From Pneumocystis sp. 'macacae' (lineage: Eukaryota; Ascomycota; Pneumocystomycetes; Pneumocystales; Pneumocystaceae), in contig CM030721.1 in assembly GCA_018127085.1 (NCBI GenBank), positions 1 through 64,000 on the forward strand: DNA of 64,000 nucleotides, written 5' to 3'. The position numbers and the translations under genes are program-made. Below the pieces are notes generated by a model. That model was given only the letters and a program-made list of their open reading frames with translations. It ran no database searches and was not told the DNA's origin. Below are positions 1 to 11,400 of this stretch, piece by piece (positions within the stretch are counted from its first letter, which is position 1; the number at the start of each line of letters is the position of its first letter).

Positions 1-900
1 GTGACGGTCACGTGTCCCCCTCCTTCCCCCCACCACTCCACGCTGCACTTTCCCCCCCTTGCGCTGCCCCCCCTTTCCTCCACCATACCCATACCCATAC
101 CCATACCCCACCCTAACCATAACCATAACCATAACCCCCCGGATGGGTTTTCTCATCCGCCTAACCCTACCCTACCCAACCCGTTTCCAGCACTTCCCCC
201 CAGCACTCCCCCTTCACTCGACTGCCCTGCTTGTCTCCTTGCCAATGGTTTCTATAGTAATGGGTCACGTGACCTCGACCTTCCCCCCCAGTACTCCACT
301 CTGCGTTGCCCCCACTTGTGCACTCCACTCTGCGCTGCTTCCAGACGGGTTTTCCCCGGCCACCCTAACCCTACCCCACCCAACTCGTTTCCAACGTGTC
401 CCCCCCAACATTTCACTTTGCACCACCGCCCCCCTTTGCGCTGCACTTTCCCCCCACTTGTGCACTCCCCCCTTGCGCTCTCTCCCCTCGTCTCGGTCGT
501 CCTGGCAACGGTCGCTATGGTAACGACGCGTGTCCACCCACGCCCCCGGCAACCCCACGTGGTCACGTGTCTTCGGTCGCCTGGGTGATGTTGTCTTGGT
601 GACGCTCGGTCACGTGACATCTCGCCCCCCCTCCCCCCTAAGCAGCGCGCAAACCCCGCCAAAACTGCAGCTGAAAGTGCGTCGGGGTCCGCGCGTCTCC
701 CTTTCATCTCCGGGAATCCAACGTAAGTCTTCTTCTGCGGGGAGGCGCCCACCCACCCTCCCCCCCGCTCCCGCCAATTTATGTCCCCCGCCCCCCGCAC
801 ACCCTCGGGTGTCCCGCGCACCTCCTCGCCCTTTCCCGCCCCCACCCCGGCCCTAACTTCCAAGCAATTCCCGCACCCTAGCCCCACCCTCGTGCTTTGC
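1..900. repeat. GC/CT-rich subtelomeric DNA with degenerate telomere-like hexamers
   Basis: No gene is credible here; open frames on both strands are low-complexity Pro/Thr or Arg/Gly products of a C-rich strand. Bases about 84-145 hold imperfect hexamers (CCCATA four times, then CCATAA). CCCTAACCCTACCC occurs near 160-175 and in a second, diverged copy near 364-380, so 139-200 and 347-405 look like a repeat about 208 bp apart. Four GTCACGTG boxes lie at 7, 264, 562 and 609. This fits subtelomeric DNA, but a clean telomere array is not present at base 1. Confidence 0.7.
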
Positions 901-1375
901 GCCCGCCGCTCCCTCCCCGTCTCCCGTTGATTCTGACCTCTTGTTTTGCATGCTCTTTGCTGTATTTCGCCGCATCCTCCTCTACTGCATGTCCACCCCG
1001 CCTTCCAACCAATTGCCTCACCCCCCCTCGTTTGCCTGTGTCCTGCCCTCTGCTTTGCCCTGCCTCTGCGCCTCAATCTAACGTCCCGGTTTGCATGCTC
1101 TCTGCTGTATTTCGCTGCATCCCCCTCCACCCTGCCTTTCAAGCAATTGCCTCGTCTCCGCCCTCTCTGCGTCTGCTGCTTCTTGCATTTTGTTCCCCAC
1201 GTGAGGTTCAATGTAACGTATCGTGTTGCGCGCTCTCCCCTGTATTCTTGCCTCCCCTTCTCCCGCTGCCTCCTCTGCGCCCTTCTTCACGTTCAAGCAA
1301 CCGTTCAAGCAATTCCCTCACCTACACCCCGTTCCTGGGTAGTGCCCTTTCTACTTACACTGCCTCGTCAATCTG
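900..1375. repeat. Three copies of a roughly 140-bp subtelomeric repeat
   Basis: The motif TGCATGCTCT followed by TGCTGTATTTCGC and a CT-rich stretch ending in CAATTGCCTC begins at 947 and 1092, and a more diverged copy begins at 1227 (spacings 145 and 135). No coding potential is believable. Confidence 0.65.
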
Positions 1376-4300
1376 AATCTAATCTTCACCTTTATTTCTT
1401 TTTTCTTTGTGTTTTTATTTTTTATCTATTACCTTCTGCTCTACTTAGCAATTCTTGCCCATCTACGCGTCACTCTTGGTTTACAAGAAATTCTTTTTAT
1501 TTTTTACTCCCCTCTAACTCTAGTCTAAATCTACTTTTAAATGCAATTCAATCTAATCTTCGTGTCTGCTCTTTATTTTTTATTCACCACCTTCCTCTCA
1601 CTTATTTTTGTTCACTCATTACTTATTCTTCATTTATAAAAAATATTTTATTTTTTACTCTCCTCTAACTCTAATCTAAATCTACTTTTAAATGCAATTC
1701 AATCTAATCTTCGTGTCTGCTCTTTATTTTTTATTCACCACCTTCCTCTCACTTATTTTTGTTCACTCATTACTTATTCTTCATTTATAAAAAATATTTT
1801 ATTTTTTACTCTCCTCTAACTCTAATCTAAATCTACTTTTAAACGCAATTCAATCTAATCTTCACCTTTGCTTCTTATCTGTTGTGCTTTTTGTTTTTTA
1901 TTCACCACCACCCTCTCTACTCACTTATTCTTGCTTACTCGTTACTTGTTCTTCATTTACGAAAAATACTTTATTCTTTATTTTTTTCTAACTCTAATTT
2001 AAACTCACTTCTAAACGCAATTCAATCTAATCTTCACCTCTGCTTCTTATTTTTCAGTGTTTTTATTTTTTATTCACCACCACTCTCTCTACTCACTTAT
2101 TCTTGCTCACTCGTCACCTATTCTTCATTTACGAAAAATACGTTATTCTTTATTTTTTTTTAACTCTAATTTAAACCCACTTCTAAACGCAATTCAATCT
2201 ACTCTTCGTGTCTGCTTTTTATTTTTTGTGTTTTTATTTTTTATTCACCACCTCTCTCTCACTTATTTTTGTTCACTCATCACTTATTCTTCATTCACGA
2301 AAATTCTTTTTACCCACTTATTTTTAAAACTAATTCAATTTTACTCTCAACTCAATCTAACTTTTACTTCTACTTTTTTTTTCTTTCTGTTTTTATTTTT
2401 TATCTATTACCTTCTGCTCTACTTAGTCATTTCTACTCACTCGTCACTTATTCTTCATTCACGAAAAATACTTTATTCTTTATTTTTTTCTAACTCTAAT
2501 TTAAACTCACTTCTAAACGCAATTCAATGTAATCTTTGTGTTTGCTTCTTTTTTCTTTGTGTTTTTATTTTTTATTCACCACCATCCTCTCTACTCATTC
2601 TTGCTCACTCGTCACTTATTCTTTATTCACGAAAAATACGTTATTCTTTACTCTTCTTCAACTTTAATTTAAACCCACTTTTAAACGCAATTCAATGTAA
2701 TCTTTGTGTTTGCTTTTTATTTTTTGGTGTTTTTATTTTTTATTCACCACCATCCTTTACTTAGCAATTCTTGCCCACCTACGCGTCACTTGTTCTTCAT
2801 TCACGAAAATTCTTTTTACCCACTTATTTTTAAAACTAATTCAATTTTACTCTCAACTCAATCTAACTTTTACTTCTGCTTCTTTTTTCTTTGTGTTTTT
2901 ATTTTTTGTTACTACCTTCTGCTTTAGTCATTTCTACTCACTCGTCACCTATTCTTCATTTACGAAAAATACGTTATTCTTTATTCTTCTTTAGCCCTAA
3001 TCTAAACTCACTTTTAAACGCAATTCAATCTAACATTCGCCTTTACTTCTTATTTTTTGGTGTTTTTTATTTTTTATTCACCATTGCCCTCTCACTTATC
3101 TTGCTCAGTCGTCACTCTTCATTTACGAAAAATACGTTATTCTTTATTCTTCTCTAGCTCTAATCTAAATCTACTTTTAAATGCAATTCAATCTAATCTT
3201 CGTGTTTGCTCCTTATTTTTTGGTGTTTTTATTTTTTGTCCACAACCACCTGCTCTACTTAGTCATTTCTACTCACTCGTTACTTGCTCTTCATTCACGA
3301 AAAATACTTTATTTTTTACTCCCCTCTAACTCTAATCTAAACCCACTTTTAAATTTATTTAAATCTAATTTTTGCATCTCCTCTTTATTTCTTATGGTTT
3401 CTGTTTTTTATCCACCTTATCTACACCTTTCAATTTTCCTACTCTTGACTTACAAAAAATTATTTTTATTTTTTATTTCTTCTTAATTCTAACTCAAATC
3501 CAAGTCTAATCTAATACCCACTTCTATTTTTTATCTTTTTATATTTTACTCTTTACTCACCTACTACCTCCAACTCTGCTTAACTCTTGACTTTTGGTTT
3601 ACAAAAAAATTCTTTTTATTCTTAATCTACTTTTAGAACTAATCTAATTCTACTTGTACTTCTATTTCTTTTATTTTTTTACTCTGTTCTTCCTCACCTC
3701 ACCACCTCCACTTCTACCTCTTGTTCATCCTCCTCTTATCAGCACACTGCACACCCTGCCTTGTCAGCACCGCGCACACGCACTTGTACCCTCACTTCTA
3801 CCCCTCCCCTCCCCCTCTCCCCTACCTCTCCCTCCTAGTTGCTTGGTGCACACCAACCTCATCTGCTCGGTACACATTTTTTTCACACCCGACCTCCCCC
3901 ACCCTACCTCGGTGCCTCGTGTACACCTCCTACCTCACTACCTCTTGCACACCTCATACCTCGTTACTTTTGGTGCACACTCACTCGCTACCTCGTGCAC
4001 ACCACCTTATCTTTACCTCTCAGTAGCTCTTGCCTACTCATTCCTAATCTATTCGAAAAAATATTTTATTTTTCATCACTCCTTAAATCCAATACAATTC
4101 TATCCTCAATTTCAATCTAATCTTCACCTCTACTCCTTATCTCCTCTGCTTCTTGTTTTCTTATCCACCTTATCTTCACCTCTTGGCAATTCTTACTCAA
4201 TTTTTCATTTACAAAAAAATTCTTTTTACCCTTCATTTCTCTTTAATTCTAACTCAAATCCAAGACTAATTTAATACTCATTCACATCTATTTCCCTTCT

Positions 4301-4440
4301 CTTGTATTTTTATCTTTCACCCACCACCTCCAACTCTGCTTATCAACTCTTGCTTTTAGTTTACAAAGAAACTTTTTATTCTTTATTTACTCTTAATTCT
4401 AAGCTAAATTTAACGTCTGCTTCTACTTCTTTTGTTTTAT
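1376..4440. repeat. T-rich subtelomeric satellite, about 150-172 bp units
   Basis: A T-rich unit recurs. Its landmark GCAATTCAAT starts at 1543, 1694, 1845, 2017, 2189, 2519, 2687, 3020 and 3183, so spacings are 151, 151, 172, 172, then about 163-172 or double that where the landmark is mutated. Each unit also carries a CTCTAACTCTAAT segment, a TTTTTATTTTTTAT block, a CACTCGTCAC block and an ACGAAAAAT block. The array decays between 3.4 and 4.4 kb, where a CT-rich patch (3700-4030) with repeated GTGCACAC interrupts it. Open frames in it are low-complexity Phe/Leu/Ser products. Confidence 0.85.
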
Positions 4441-5092
4441 TTTTTACTCTGTTACCCAGCTCCATCTCCACCTCTTACCCTGCCTTATCTGCACCGTGCA
4501 CACCCCAACCACTTTCCAGCTTTGTGTGTTCCAAGATCTGTGCAGAGACTGCCACTCAATTCCAGTCCCCTTCTTGCGCCCAACCCCCCCTATCCACCTC
4601 AACCTCAACTGTGTGCTCATTTTTTGTCCAGAAAAATTTCAACTCTAACATACTACTGCAAAATTGAGTCGAAATTGACGTAAATCCCGCGTAAACATCT
4701 ACGCATTATTCCTCAATCTGCCCCCCTCCCCTCACCCTCTCCTCTGCCTTACCCCACATTTACCCCACATTTCCCCACACAAATTCTGCTTTTTCGGAGG
4801 GGCGTTTCCGTTTTTGGCCACAAATGCGGGGTAACCGCCCCCCCTCGCTGCTTGCGCTTACCCCACACAAATTTTGTTTTTTTGCGGGGTAAATGCGGGG
4901 TAATTCCGGACTAATTTCGGGCAAACACGCGCGTCCCAGACGCGTCCAAAACACGTCCACACGCATCTAAAGCGCACACGGCATACTGTGAGGCAGGAAT
5001 ACACTGTGTGCGGAGGCTGGCGTGCACAGTACGAGGTGCGGGGGAGGCTGGTGTGCACACTAGGAGGTGCGGGGAGAGCGGCCCGGTAAAAT
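4441..5092. other. Spacer between satellite and the first Msg gene
   Basis: No gene is seen. It carries repeated GCGGGGTAA / TTACCCCA elements (forward at 4826, 4884 and 4895; reverse at 4749, 4760 and 4858) and GTGCACA-type palindromic sequence around 5025-5060. It lies just beyond the 3' end of the telomere-proximal Msg gene. Confidence 0.6.
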
Positions 5093-5146
5093 GCACTCAT
5101 CATTCCTTAAATATACATGCCCGTCCCAAACCATATTTACCCATTT
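5093..5146 (-). repeat. Conserved 3' flank of msg-I gene, copy 1
   Basis: The stretch reading TAAATATACATG.CCGTCCC on the plus strand, followed by AAACCAT, sits immediately after the stop codon of the first Msg gene. It is nearly repeated at 8396-8441 after the second. Conserved sequence at both ends of the two genes is what a recombining cassette would show; it may also be 3' UTR. Confidence 0.65.
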
Positions 5147-8125
5147 CTAAATCATAACTGAAATCATCATCCCCAACAACACCCCCTTCACGCCCCACCC
5201 GCGCATCCTCAGCCCCCCGCTCGGCTTCACCTCGCCTGCCTCCTCGCCCTCTGTCGTACATTTTGTAGGTCTGCATTTTCTTGTCGACGTCAGTGTCACC
5301 GTCGATGTTGTCGTCGACGTGGATGTGGATGTGCTTGTGTGTGTCGATGTGTGTGTGACCCAGACGTCCGTTGTCTGGATCGACGTGCATTTCTCTGCGT
5401 CTCCTGTCTTTTCTCCTCCTGGCCCGACTGTCTCTTTTATCGTTATTGTTATATTCTTCGTCTCTATCTGTACTTTGTGCTCCGTCACCTCCAACGGTTT
5501 CAATCCATTGCATTTGCTTTCTATTGTGTTGCATGCATCTTTGCACTTATCACACTCTTCTTTAAACCCACACCCCTTCAGCAGATCTTGACACTCCTCC
5601 TTCAACTCTACATATAAACTCAACGCCTGCGATACCAAATCAAATGCCTTTATTTCGTCTTCTGTTATTTTTGCTGCTAGATTTCTTCTTACAAGTCTAA
5701 ACTGTGCTGCATTTTTTGCCACATCAGGTTTGGCTGCTGCTTCTTTATTTCCTGAACTATTATTTGTTGCCCTCGTTGTAACTAAAACAAGGTTTGCTGT
5801 TTTCAATGCATTTTGTGCCTTATTTTTAATATTTTCATATTCACCTGCTTTCTCTTTCAACTCCTCACTAGCCTTTGTGAGTTTCCTTTCCAGCACAGGA
5901 CACTGCTTCTTCACTTGATTTATCAATTTTTCACAAAGTTTATCCCTAACATCTTTTTTTCCAGTGCTATCAGTGCACAAAGTCTCAAGCCCATTTTTTG
6001 CATTTTCCCATTCAGTGCAATATCTGTCGAGTTCTTCTTTACATTTCTGCTGTGTTTTCAAGTTTCCCTTTAACTTATCAAGCAGTTTCACTTCCAATTC
6101 TTCTCTCTCAATGAATGATTTGCATTCCTCCTTTAATTTTTCGCAATTGTGGTTGCCATTGGTCGTTAGATTCTTGCAACTATACATGAATTTGCTACAG
6201 AACGGCATCCAATTGCTGCATGTTTCTTCTTTTTTGTCCTTTTTTTTCGCCTCTTCTACAACGTTACTCTTCTCCATGCGCTCACCCAGCACGGCGCACT
6301 TCGCGCCCACATTTTGCGTGAGGTACGTGCAGGTGGCGTTCGGCGCGACACACCCAAGCGCGTACCGCGTCCTCCCCCGTCTCCCCCACCTACTGCATCG
6401 CCCTCTCAGTGTTTCTACGCACGATTCAAAGTCATCCAACTTCTCGACTTTCTCCGCCAACAACTTCTCTTCCAATTGCTCCGCAACGCCCAGCCTTGCG
6501 CAGTGATGCCTCAGCGTCCGGCAGGGCCACTCAATTTCCCTCGAGTCTTGCCCCAAGTCTTCGCACTTCTTCAATAATTCTGTGCAGTGCTGCCTCGTTG
6601 GAAGATCCCGGTTCTCGTTCAGGTGGTCTTGCAGCTGATTTGTCTTTATACGCAAATCTGTTAATAGTGTAAAAGCAGTTTCTGTTGGCTGCACACATAA
6701 TGCAAATAGCTCTTTAGTTTCATTTTTCAGGTCTTTACATACTTCTACCAGTTCCTTTGGAAACTCTTCAGACAATTTTCCTGTTTCATCATGAAACTTC
6801 CCTCGTAGTGCATCCTGTAATGCTTTATTTGCCAATTCATCCAGTCCTCTTTTATAACACGCTGCCCTAACATTCTTGCATTGCGTCCCAAAAGATTGAC
6901 CTTCATAGTAAAAACACTCAAATTGAAATTCCACACAATCATGTTCAGTAAGAAATTCTGGTAATTTATTCCACAACATAACTTCATTTTCAAATTGTCT
7001 GTTGTTAAGCCTTCTAGTTAGAGTCCTCTTTTTTTCTTGAAATTCCTGATTATATTCTTGACACTTATTATCATATTTTCCTGTATCATTACATAATTCT
7101 TTTATACTTTTCCCAAGATAGTCAATAGACTTGCATTTATCAGTGAGTACTTTTTTGCATTGTTTATCATCAAAGGCGGTCGTTCCTGACAAAAACACTA
7201 ACAAATCAAGAGGATCTCCTTCCAATGCCCTTCCAATTACAACGCCCTGCGCTGCCGCTTTCTGGTAAAGCTCCTCCAATCCTATTTTTTCCATCACGGT
7301 AGGCTCTGGCCGCGTAGGATCAAAATGTGAGCCCGGTGGAACATAAACAATTCCTTCTTTTTTACACTTGTCTTTCAGGTTATCGCACTTACTATCTTGA
7401 CAATCTAGTCCGTAAAAATAACACTTCTCAAGTAATGAGTGTACATTTTCTTTCAGTTCATTATTGCTTAATGTTGTTTCTACTTCTTTTTTCAAGAGCT
7501 TACACTTATCCTTCGCTGCCTGCACTAGATGTTGGCATGTATATTCTGAATTAACACATTTCTCCAGCAATTCATCACTTCCTTGAATCAAAACTGGGCA
7601 AATTTCCTTGAGCTTTTCATTACATTTATTATTATCAAGATTCCCTCTAAGCGCCCTCAAAAGAGCTTCCTCTGCCACCTCCTCACGCTTCTTCTGGTAA
7701 CAATTCGTCCTTAACTTATTGCAGTTCTCTTTAAGATCATCAGGGTATGCGTCCTCCAAAAACAGACATTCTTTCTGATTTGAACAATGTTCATCCGTCA
7801 GCTCTGAAATTTTTTTTCCAGCTGCTTGTTCAAGTTTTGTTTTGAAAGTATTACGTTTTTCATCAATTTTAGTTTTCAGTCCTGTGCATCTTTTTTCTGC
7901 TGTAGTATCTTCTTTACATGTTCCTTTTAGTTTTTCATATATATTATCTAATCCAGGATTTATTTTTCTCAATCCTTTGCAGTATTCTTTTAGTTGTTGT
8001 TTGCATTGTGTTTCATCTAGATTATCTTTTTTCAAAATCAATGCCAAAACAAGCTCCTCTTCAATCTCATCCTTCTGCGCTACTTGCGCCCGCCTCTTAA
8101 CCGCCCGCGCCACCCCCCGCGCCAA
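5147..8125 (-). CDS. msg: Major surface glycoprotein, msg-I (Msg-A1) type, leaderless donor copy
   Basis: Uninterrupted single-exon frame of about 990 codons. Msg proteins are abundant, cysteine-rich, N-glycosylated surface glycoproteins that bind host matrix and vary antigenically. The frame opens after an in-frame TAA with no ATG; the listed start is a TTG, so translation probably needs an upstream leader. Bases 8075-8113 encode VARAVKRRAQVAQ, the junction element with its Lys-Arg protease site. Internal Cys/Leu repeats follow, for example the CYQKKREEVAEEALLRALRG unit near residues 142-161 and related units in the middle of the protein. The C-terminus has a Thr/Ser tract (HTSTHTSTSTSTSTTTSTV, last 70 residues) and a hydrophobic tail, as expected for a GPI signal. 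A GC-rich patch (about 6260-6560) differs in composition from the rest of the gene. Family assignment is confident; silent-donor status is inferred. Confidence 0.92.
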   Translation of the reverse strand: MARGVARAVKRRAQVAQKDEIEEELVLALILKKDNLDETQCKQQLKEYCKGLRKINPGLDNIYEKLKGTCKEDTTAEKRCTGLKTKIDEKRNTFKTKLEQAAGKKISELTDEHCSNQKECLFLEDAYPDDLKENCNKLRTNCYQKKREEVAEEALLRALRGNLDNNKCNEKLKEICPVLIQGSDELLEKCVNSEYTCQHLVQAAKDKCKLLKKEVETTLSNNELKENVHSLLEKCYFYGLDCQDSKCDNLKDKCKKEGIVYVPPGSHFDPTRPEPTVMEKIGLEELYQKAAAQGVVIGRALEGDPLDLLVFLSGTTAFDDKQCKKVLTDKCKSIDYLGKSIKELCNDTGKYDNKCQEYNQEFQEKKRTLTRRLNNRQFENEVMLWNKLPEFLTEHDCVEFQFECFYYEGQSFGTQCKNVRAACYKRGLDELANKALQDALRGKFHDETGKLSEEFPKELVEVCKDLKNETKELFALCVQPTETAFTLLTDLRIKTNQLQDHLNENRDLPTRQHCTELLKKCEDLGQDSREIEWPCRTLRHHCARLGVAEQLEEKLLAEKVEKLDDFESCVETLRGRCSRWGRRGRTRYALGCVAPNATCTYLTQNVGAKCAVLGERMEKSNVVEEAKKKDKKEETCSNWMPFCSKFMYSCKNLTTNGNHNCEKLKEECKSFIEREELEVKLLDKLKGNLKTQQKCKEELDRYCTEWENAKNGLETLCTDSTGKKDVRDKLCEKLINQVKKQCPVLERKLTKASEELKEKAGEYENIKNKAQNALKTANLVLVTTRATNNSSGNKEAAAKPDVAKNAAQFRLVRRNLAAKITEDEIKAFDLVSQALSLYVELKEECQDLLKGCGFKEECDKCKDACNTIESKCNGLKPLEVTEHKVQIETKNITITIKETVGPGGEKTGDAEKCTSIQTTDVWVTHTSTHTSTSTSTSTTTSTVTLTSTRKCRPTKCTTEGEEAGEVKPSGGLRMRGWGVKGVLLGMMISVMI
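8075..8113 (-). promoter_or_regulatory. Conserved recombination junction element (CRJE-like), msg-I copy 1
   Basis: This 39-bp block encodes VARAVKRRAQVAQ and matches the block at 11397-11435 at 37 of 39 positions, while the sequence just upstream differs. In Pneumocystis such an element at the 5' end of msg genes is where donor genes are joined to the expression-site leader (UCS). It contains the dibasic Kex2-type cleavage site. Its coding start is GTG, not ATG. Confidence 0.8.
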
Positions 8126-8395
8126 ATTCAGGCCGACGACCTGAAAGCCGAGTTTGCCGTCTTATTTTAAGCTTTCACGCAGAAACCAACCGTAAGATAA
8201 ACATAGTGTCAGTGTGCCCCTTCTTATCTTAAATGTCACGTGATAAATTTAATTTTTGTGCGGGGTAAACGCGAAAATTGAATTGCGGTAAATAGAGATA
8301 AAAGACGCGGTGAATGGGCATAAAGGACACAGGTAGGTTGGAGTACGGACAGACTACACTAGAATACGTCTCGTTAAATGCACTTCATGTTAATC
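8126..8395 (-). other. Spacer upstream of msg-I copy 1
   Basis: No gene or leader exon is seen between the two msg-I genes. The spacer has a GTCACGTG box at 8235-8242 and a GCGGGGTAA element at 8260-8268, both shared with the subtelomeric sequence to the left. In the Msg frame an in-frame TAA lies about 8159-8163, with no ATG between it and the junction element. Confidence 0.6.
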
Positions 8396-8441
8396 ATTCC
8401 ATAAATATACATGTCCGTCCCAAACCATGCTCATTTGCCCT
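8396..8441 (-). repeat. Conserved 3' flank of msg-I gene, copy 2
   Basis: Near copy of 5105-5146, directly after the stop codon of the second Msg gene. It contains TAAATATACATGTCCGTCCC followed by AAACCAT on the plus strand. Confidence 0.65.
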
Positions 8442-11400
8442 TTAAATCATAACTGAAATCACCATTCCCAACAACACCCCCTTGATCACACCCCATCCCG
8501 TCATCTTCAGCCCTCCACTTGGATGCACATCCCCCGCTTCATCCCCTGTTGTACACTTTGTAGGCTTGCACCGCCTTGTTGACGTCAGTGTCACTGTGGA
8601 CGTAATAGTTGATGTAGACGTAGACGTGCTCGTGTGCGTCGACGTCCGTGTAATCCATGTGTCTGTAGTCTGAATAGATTTGCATTGCTCGCTCACTGTC
8701 TTTTTACCATCTGGCCCGATTGTCTCTGTTTCTATTATCATTGTTGTCGTATTCTTTATTATTATTCCCTGTGATTTTATTTCTAGTGGTTTCAACCCTG
8801 TACATATACGTTTGACTGTTTTGCATGTATCTTTGTATTTTTTGCATTCCTCCTCAAACCCACACTTCCTCAATGAATCTTCACATTCCTCCTTCAATTC
8901 TACATACAAACTAAATGATTGAGATACTAAATCAAATGCTTCCAATTCCTTTTCTGTTACATGCGCTTTTTCTGCCGCATTTCTTCTTACAAGTCTAAAC
9001 TGTGTCTCACCCTTTGCTGTATTAGATACAGCAGCAGCAGCTTGATTTTCTGCCTTATTATCTGGTTTCTTCGTTGTAACTAAAACAAGGTTTGCTGCTT
9101 CCATTGCTTTCTTTGCTTTTTCCTTGACACCTTCATACTCTTTTTCTTTCTCTTCCAGTTCCTCTTTGGCTTTTGCAAGCTTCTTTTCAAACTCAGGGCA
9201 CAGACTCCTCAATCTTTCCACGAGTTTACTACAGAGTTCATTCCTAAAATCATCATCACTTTTATTGTTTTTAGTAGGTTTGTCAGTGCATAAAGTCTTA
9301 AGTTCATTTTTCGCATTTGCCCATTCTGTGCAATATCTGTCGAGTTTTTTTTTGCATTCTTCCTTCTTGTTCAAGCTTCCTTTCAGTTCATCTAGCAGCT
9401 CCTCCTCCAATTCCAGCCGTTTAATGATTGTTTTGCATTGCGTTTCAAGTCCTTTGCAATATTTATCATCGGCACTTGTCAAATCTTTACAACTAGACAT
9501 GAATCTGCTGCAAAACGGCATCCAACGCTCACATATTGATTCCCTTTTGTCTTCCTTCTTCACTTCATCAATAACTTTGTTCTTTTCAATACGTGTTTTC
9601 AATAGAGCGCACTTAGACTCGACATTTTGTGTGAGGTAGGTGCATGTGACATTCGGTGCAACACACCCAAGAGCATACTGTCTTCTTCCCCTTCTACCCC
9701 ATCCCCGGCACTTCTCGTTCAGAGTCTTCACGCACGAATCAAACTTGTCCAAATCCTCGACCTTCTCTTTTAGCAGTACTTCCTCCAACCGCTCTGCAAC
9801 ACCAAGACGTGTACAATGATGCTTTAGGGTCCGGCAGGGCCACTGGATCTGTTTTGAATCCTGCTCTAAACCTGTACATTTCTTCTCCAGGTCTTTGCAG
9901 TGCTGTCTCGTCGGAAAATCCCGCTTTTCGTCCAGATGTTCTTTCAATAGGTTTGCTTTTGTATCCAAATCTTCTAACAACATAGCGATTGTTTCTATTG
10001 GATGCATGCATAGCACAAATAACTCTTTTCTTGTGTTTTTCAACTCCTTACATGCTTTTATCAGTTCCTTTAGAAGTATTTCAGGCGAATTCTCAGTTTT
10101 GTCATAGAATTTCCCTCGTAGTGCAACTTCTAATGCTTCACTTGCCAATGCATCGAGTCCTCTTTTATAACACGCTGCCTTAACATTATTGCATCGCTTC
10201 TCAAAAGACGTTTGACTTTCATAATAAAAACAAACTGATTGTAGTTGTGTGCAATCATTTTCAGTAAGGAAATCAGGTAATTCACTCCATAACATAATAT
10301 CCTCTTGAAAATCCCCATTTTCAAGTTTTCTGATCAGAGATGTATTTTTGCTCTTAAACTTCTCTTCATATTCTTGACATTTATTCTCATATCCTCCTTT
10401 ATCATCGCATAATTCTTTTATATTTTTTTCAAGATGCTCAATAGAGTTACATTTATCAGTGAGTACTTTTTTGCATTGCTGGTCATCAAATTTGTCAGTT
10501 CCTGATAAAAACACTAACAAATCAACAATATCTCCTTCTAATGCCCTCCCGATTACAACGCCATCTGCTGCTGCCTCCTTGTAAAGCTCCTCCAGTCCTA
10601 TTTTTTCCGCCAGCGTAGGCTCTGGCCGAGTAGGATCAAATTCTGAACCTGGTGGTATATAAACGATTCCTGCTGTTTTGCATTTTTCTTTCAGATTGCT
10701 GCACTTTGGTTTATCAGTTTCACAGTTTTTCTCATAAAAGTAGCACTTCTCAAGTAATGAGAGTCCATTTTCTTGTAGTTTATTAGTAGTTAATATAGTA
10801 TCTACCTCTGTTTTTAGGGATTTACACTTTTCTTTTGCCGCAGCTACTAAAGATGTGCATGTAGACTCTAAATTAATGCATTTCCTCGTCAATTCGTCGC
10901 TTTCTTGCCCCAACTCTGGGCAAACCTCCTTGAGCTTGTTTTTGCATGTATTATCATCTTTAAGGTTCCCTGCAAGCGCTCTCATAAGAACTTCATCTGC
11001 CACCTCATCACGCTTCTTCTGGTAGCAATTCGTCCTTAACGTGCTGCAATCATTCTTGAGCTTGTTAGAACATGCTGCTTCAAAAAATAAACATTGTTTT
11101 TCATTCTCTTTGCAATCATTATCTATCAATTCTGAAATAGCTTTTTTAGCTGCTGTTTTGAGCTTCTTTTCAAATGTAGTACATTTTGCTTCAACATTTT
11201 TTTTCAATTCTTTGCATTTTGCTTCTCGCTTTTTATTTTCACATAAACCTTCAAGCTTTTCATGTATTTCTTTGTCTTCTATTACAGCATTTTTTAGAAG
11301 CTCACAGTATTCTTTTAGTTTGTTTTTACATTTATCTTCTTCTAGATCATTTTTTACAATCAATGCCAAAATATGCTCCTCTTCAATCTCATCATTCTGT

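Noticed and set aside
1..20. True telomere at the left edge
   Set aside because: Base 1 does not begin with a regular CCCTAA array; only scattered degenerate hexamers are seen.
1..4700. Many plus-strand and some minus-strand open frames of 60-320 codons
   Set aside because: They are low-complexity Pro/Ser/Phe/Leu or Arg/Gly products of pyrimidine-rich repeats, appear in several frames at once and repeat with the satellite unit.
5319..9985. Plus-strand frames opposite the msg-I genes
   Set aside because: They are antisense shadows of the Cys-rich Msg coding sequence, with no independent domain or start context.
9739..10011. 90-codon minus-strand frame inside msg-I copy 2
   Set aside because: Alternative-frame shadow of the Msg body, which is open for 1,000 codons.
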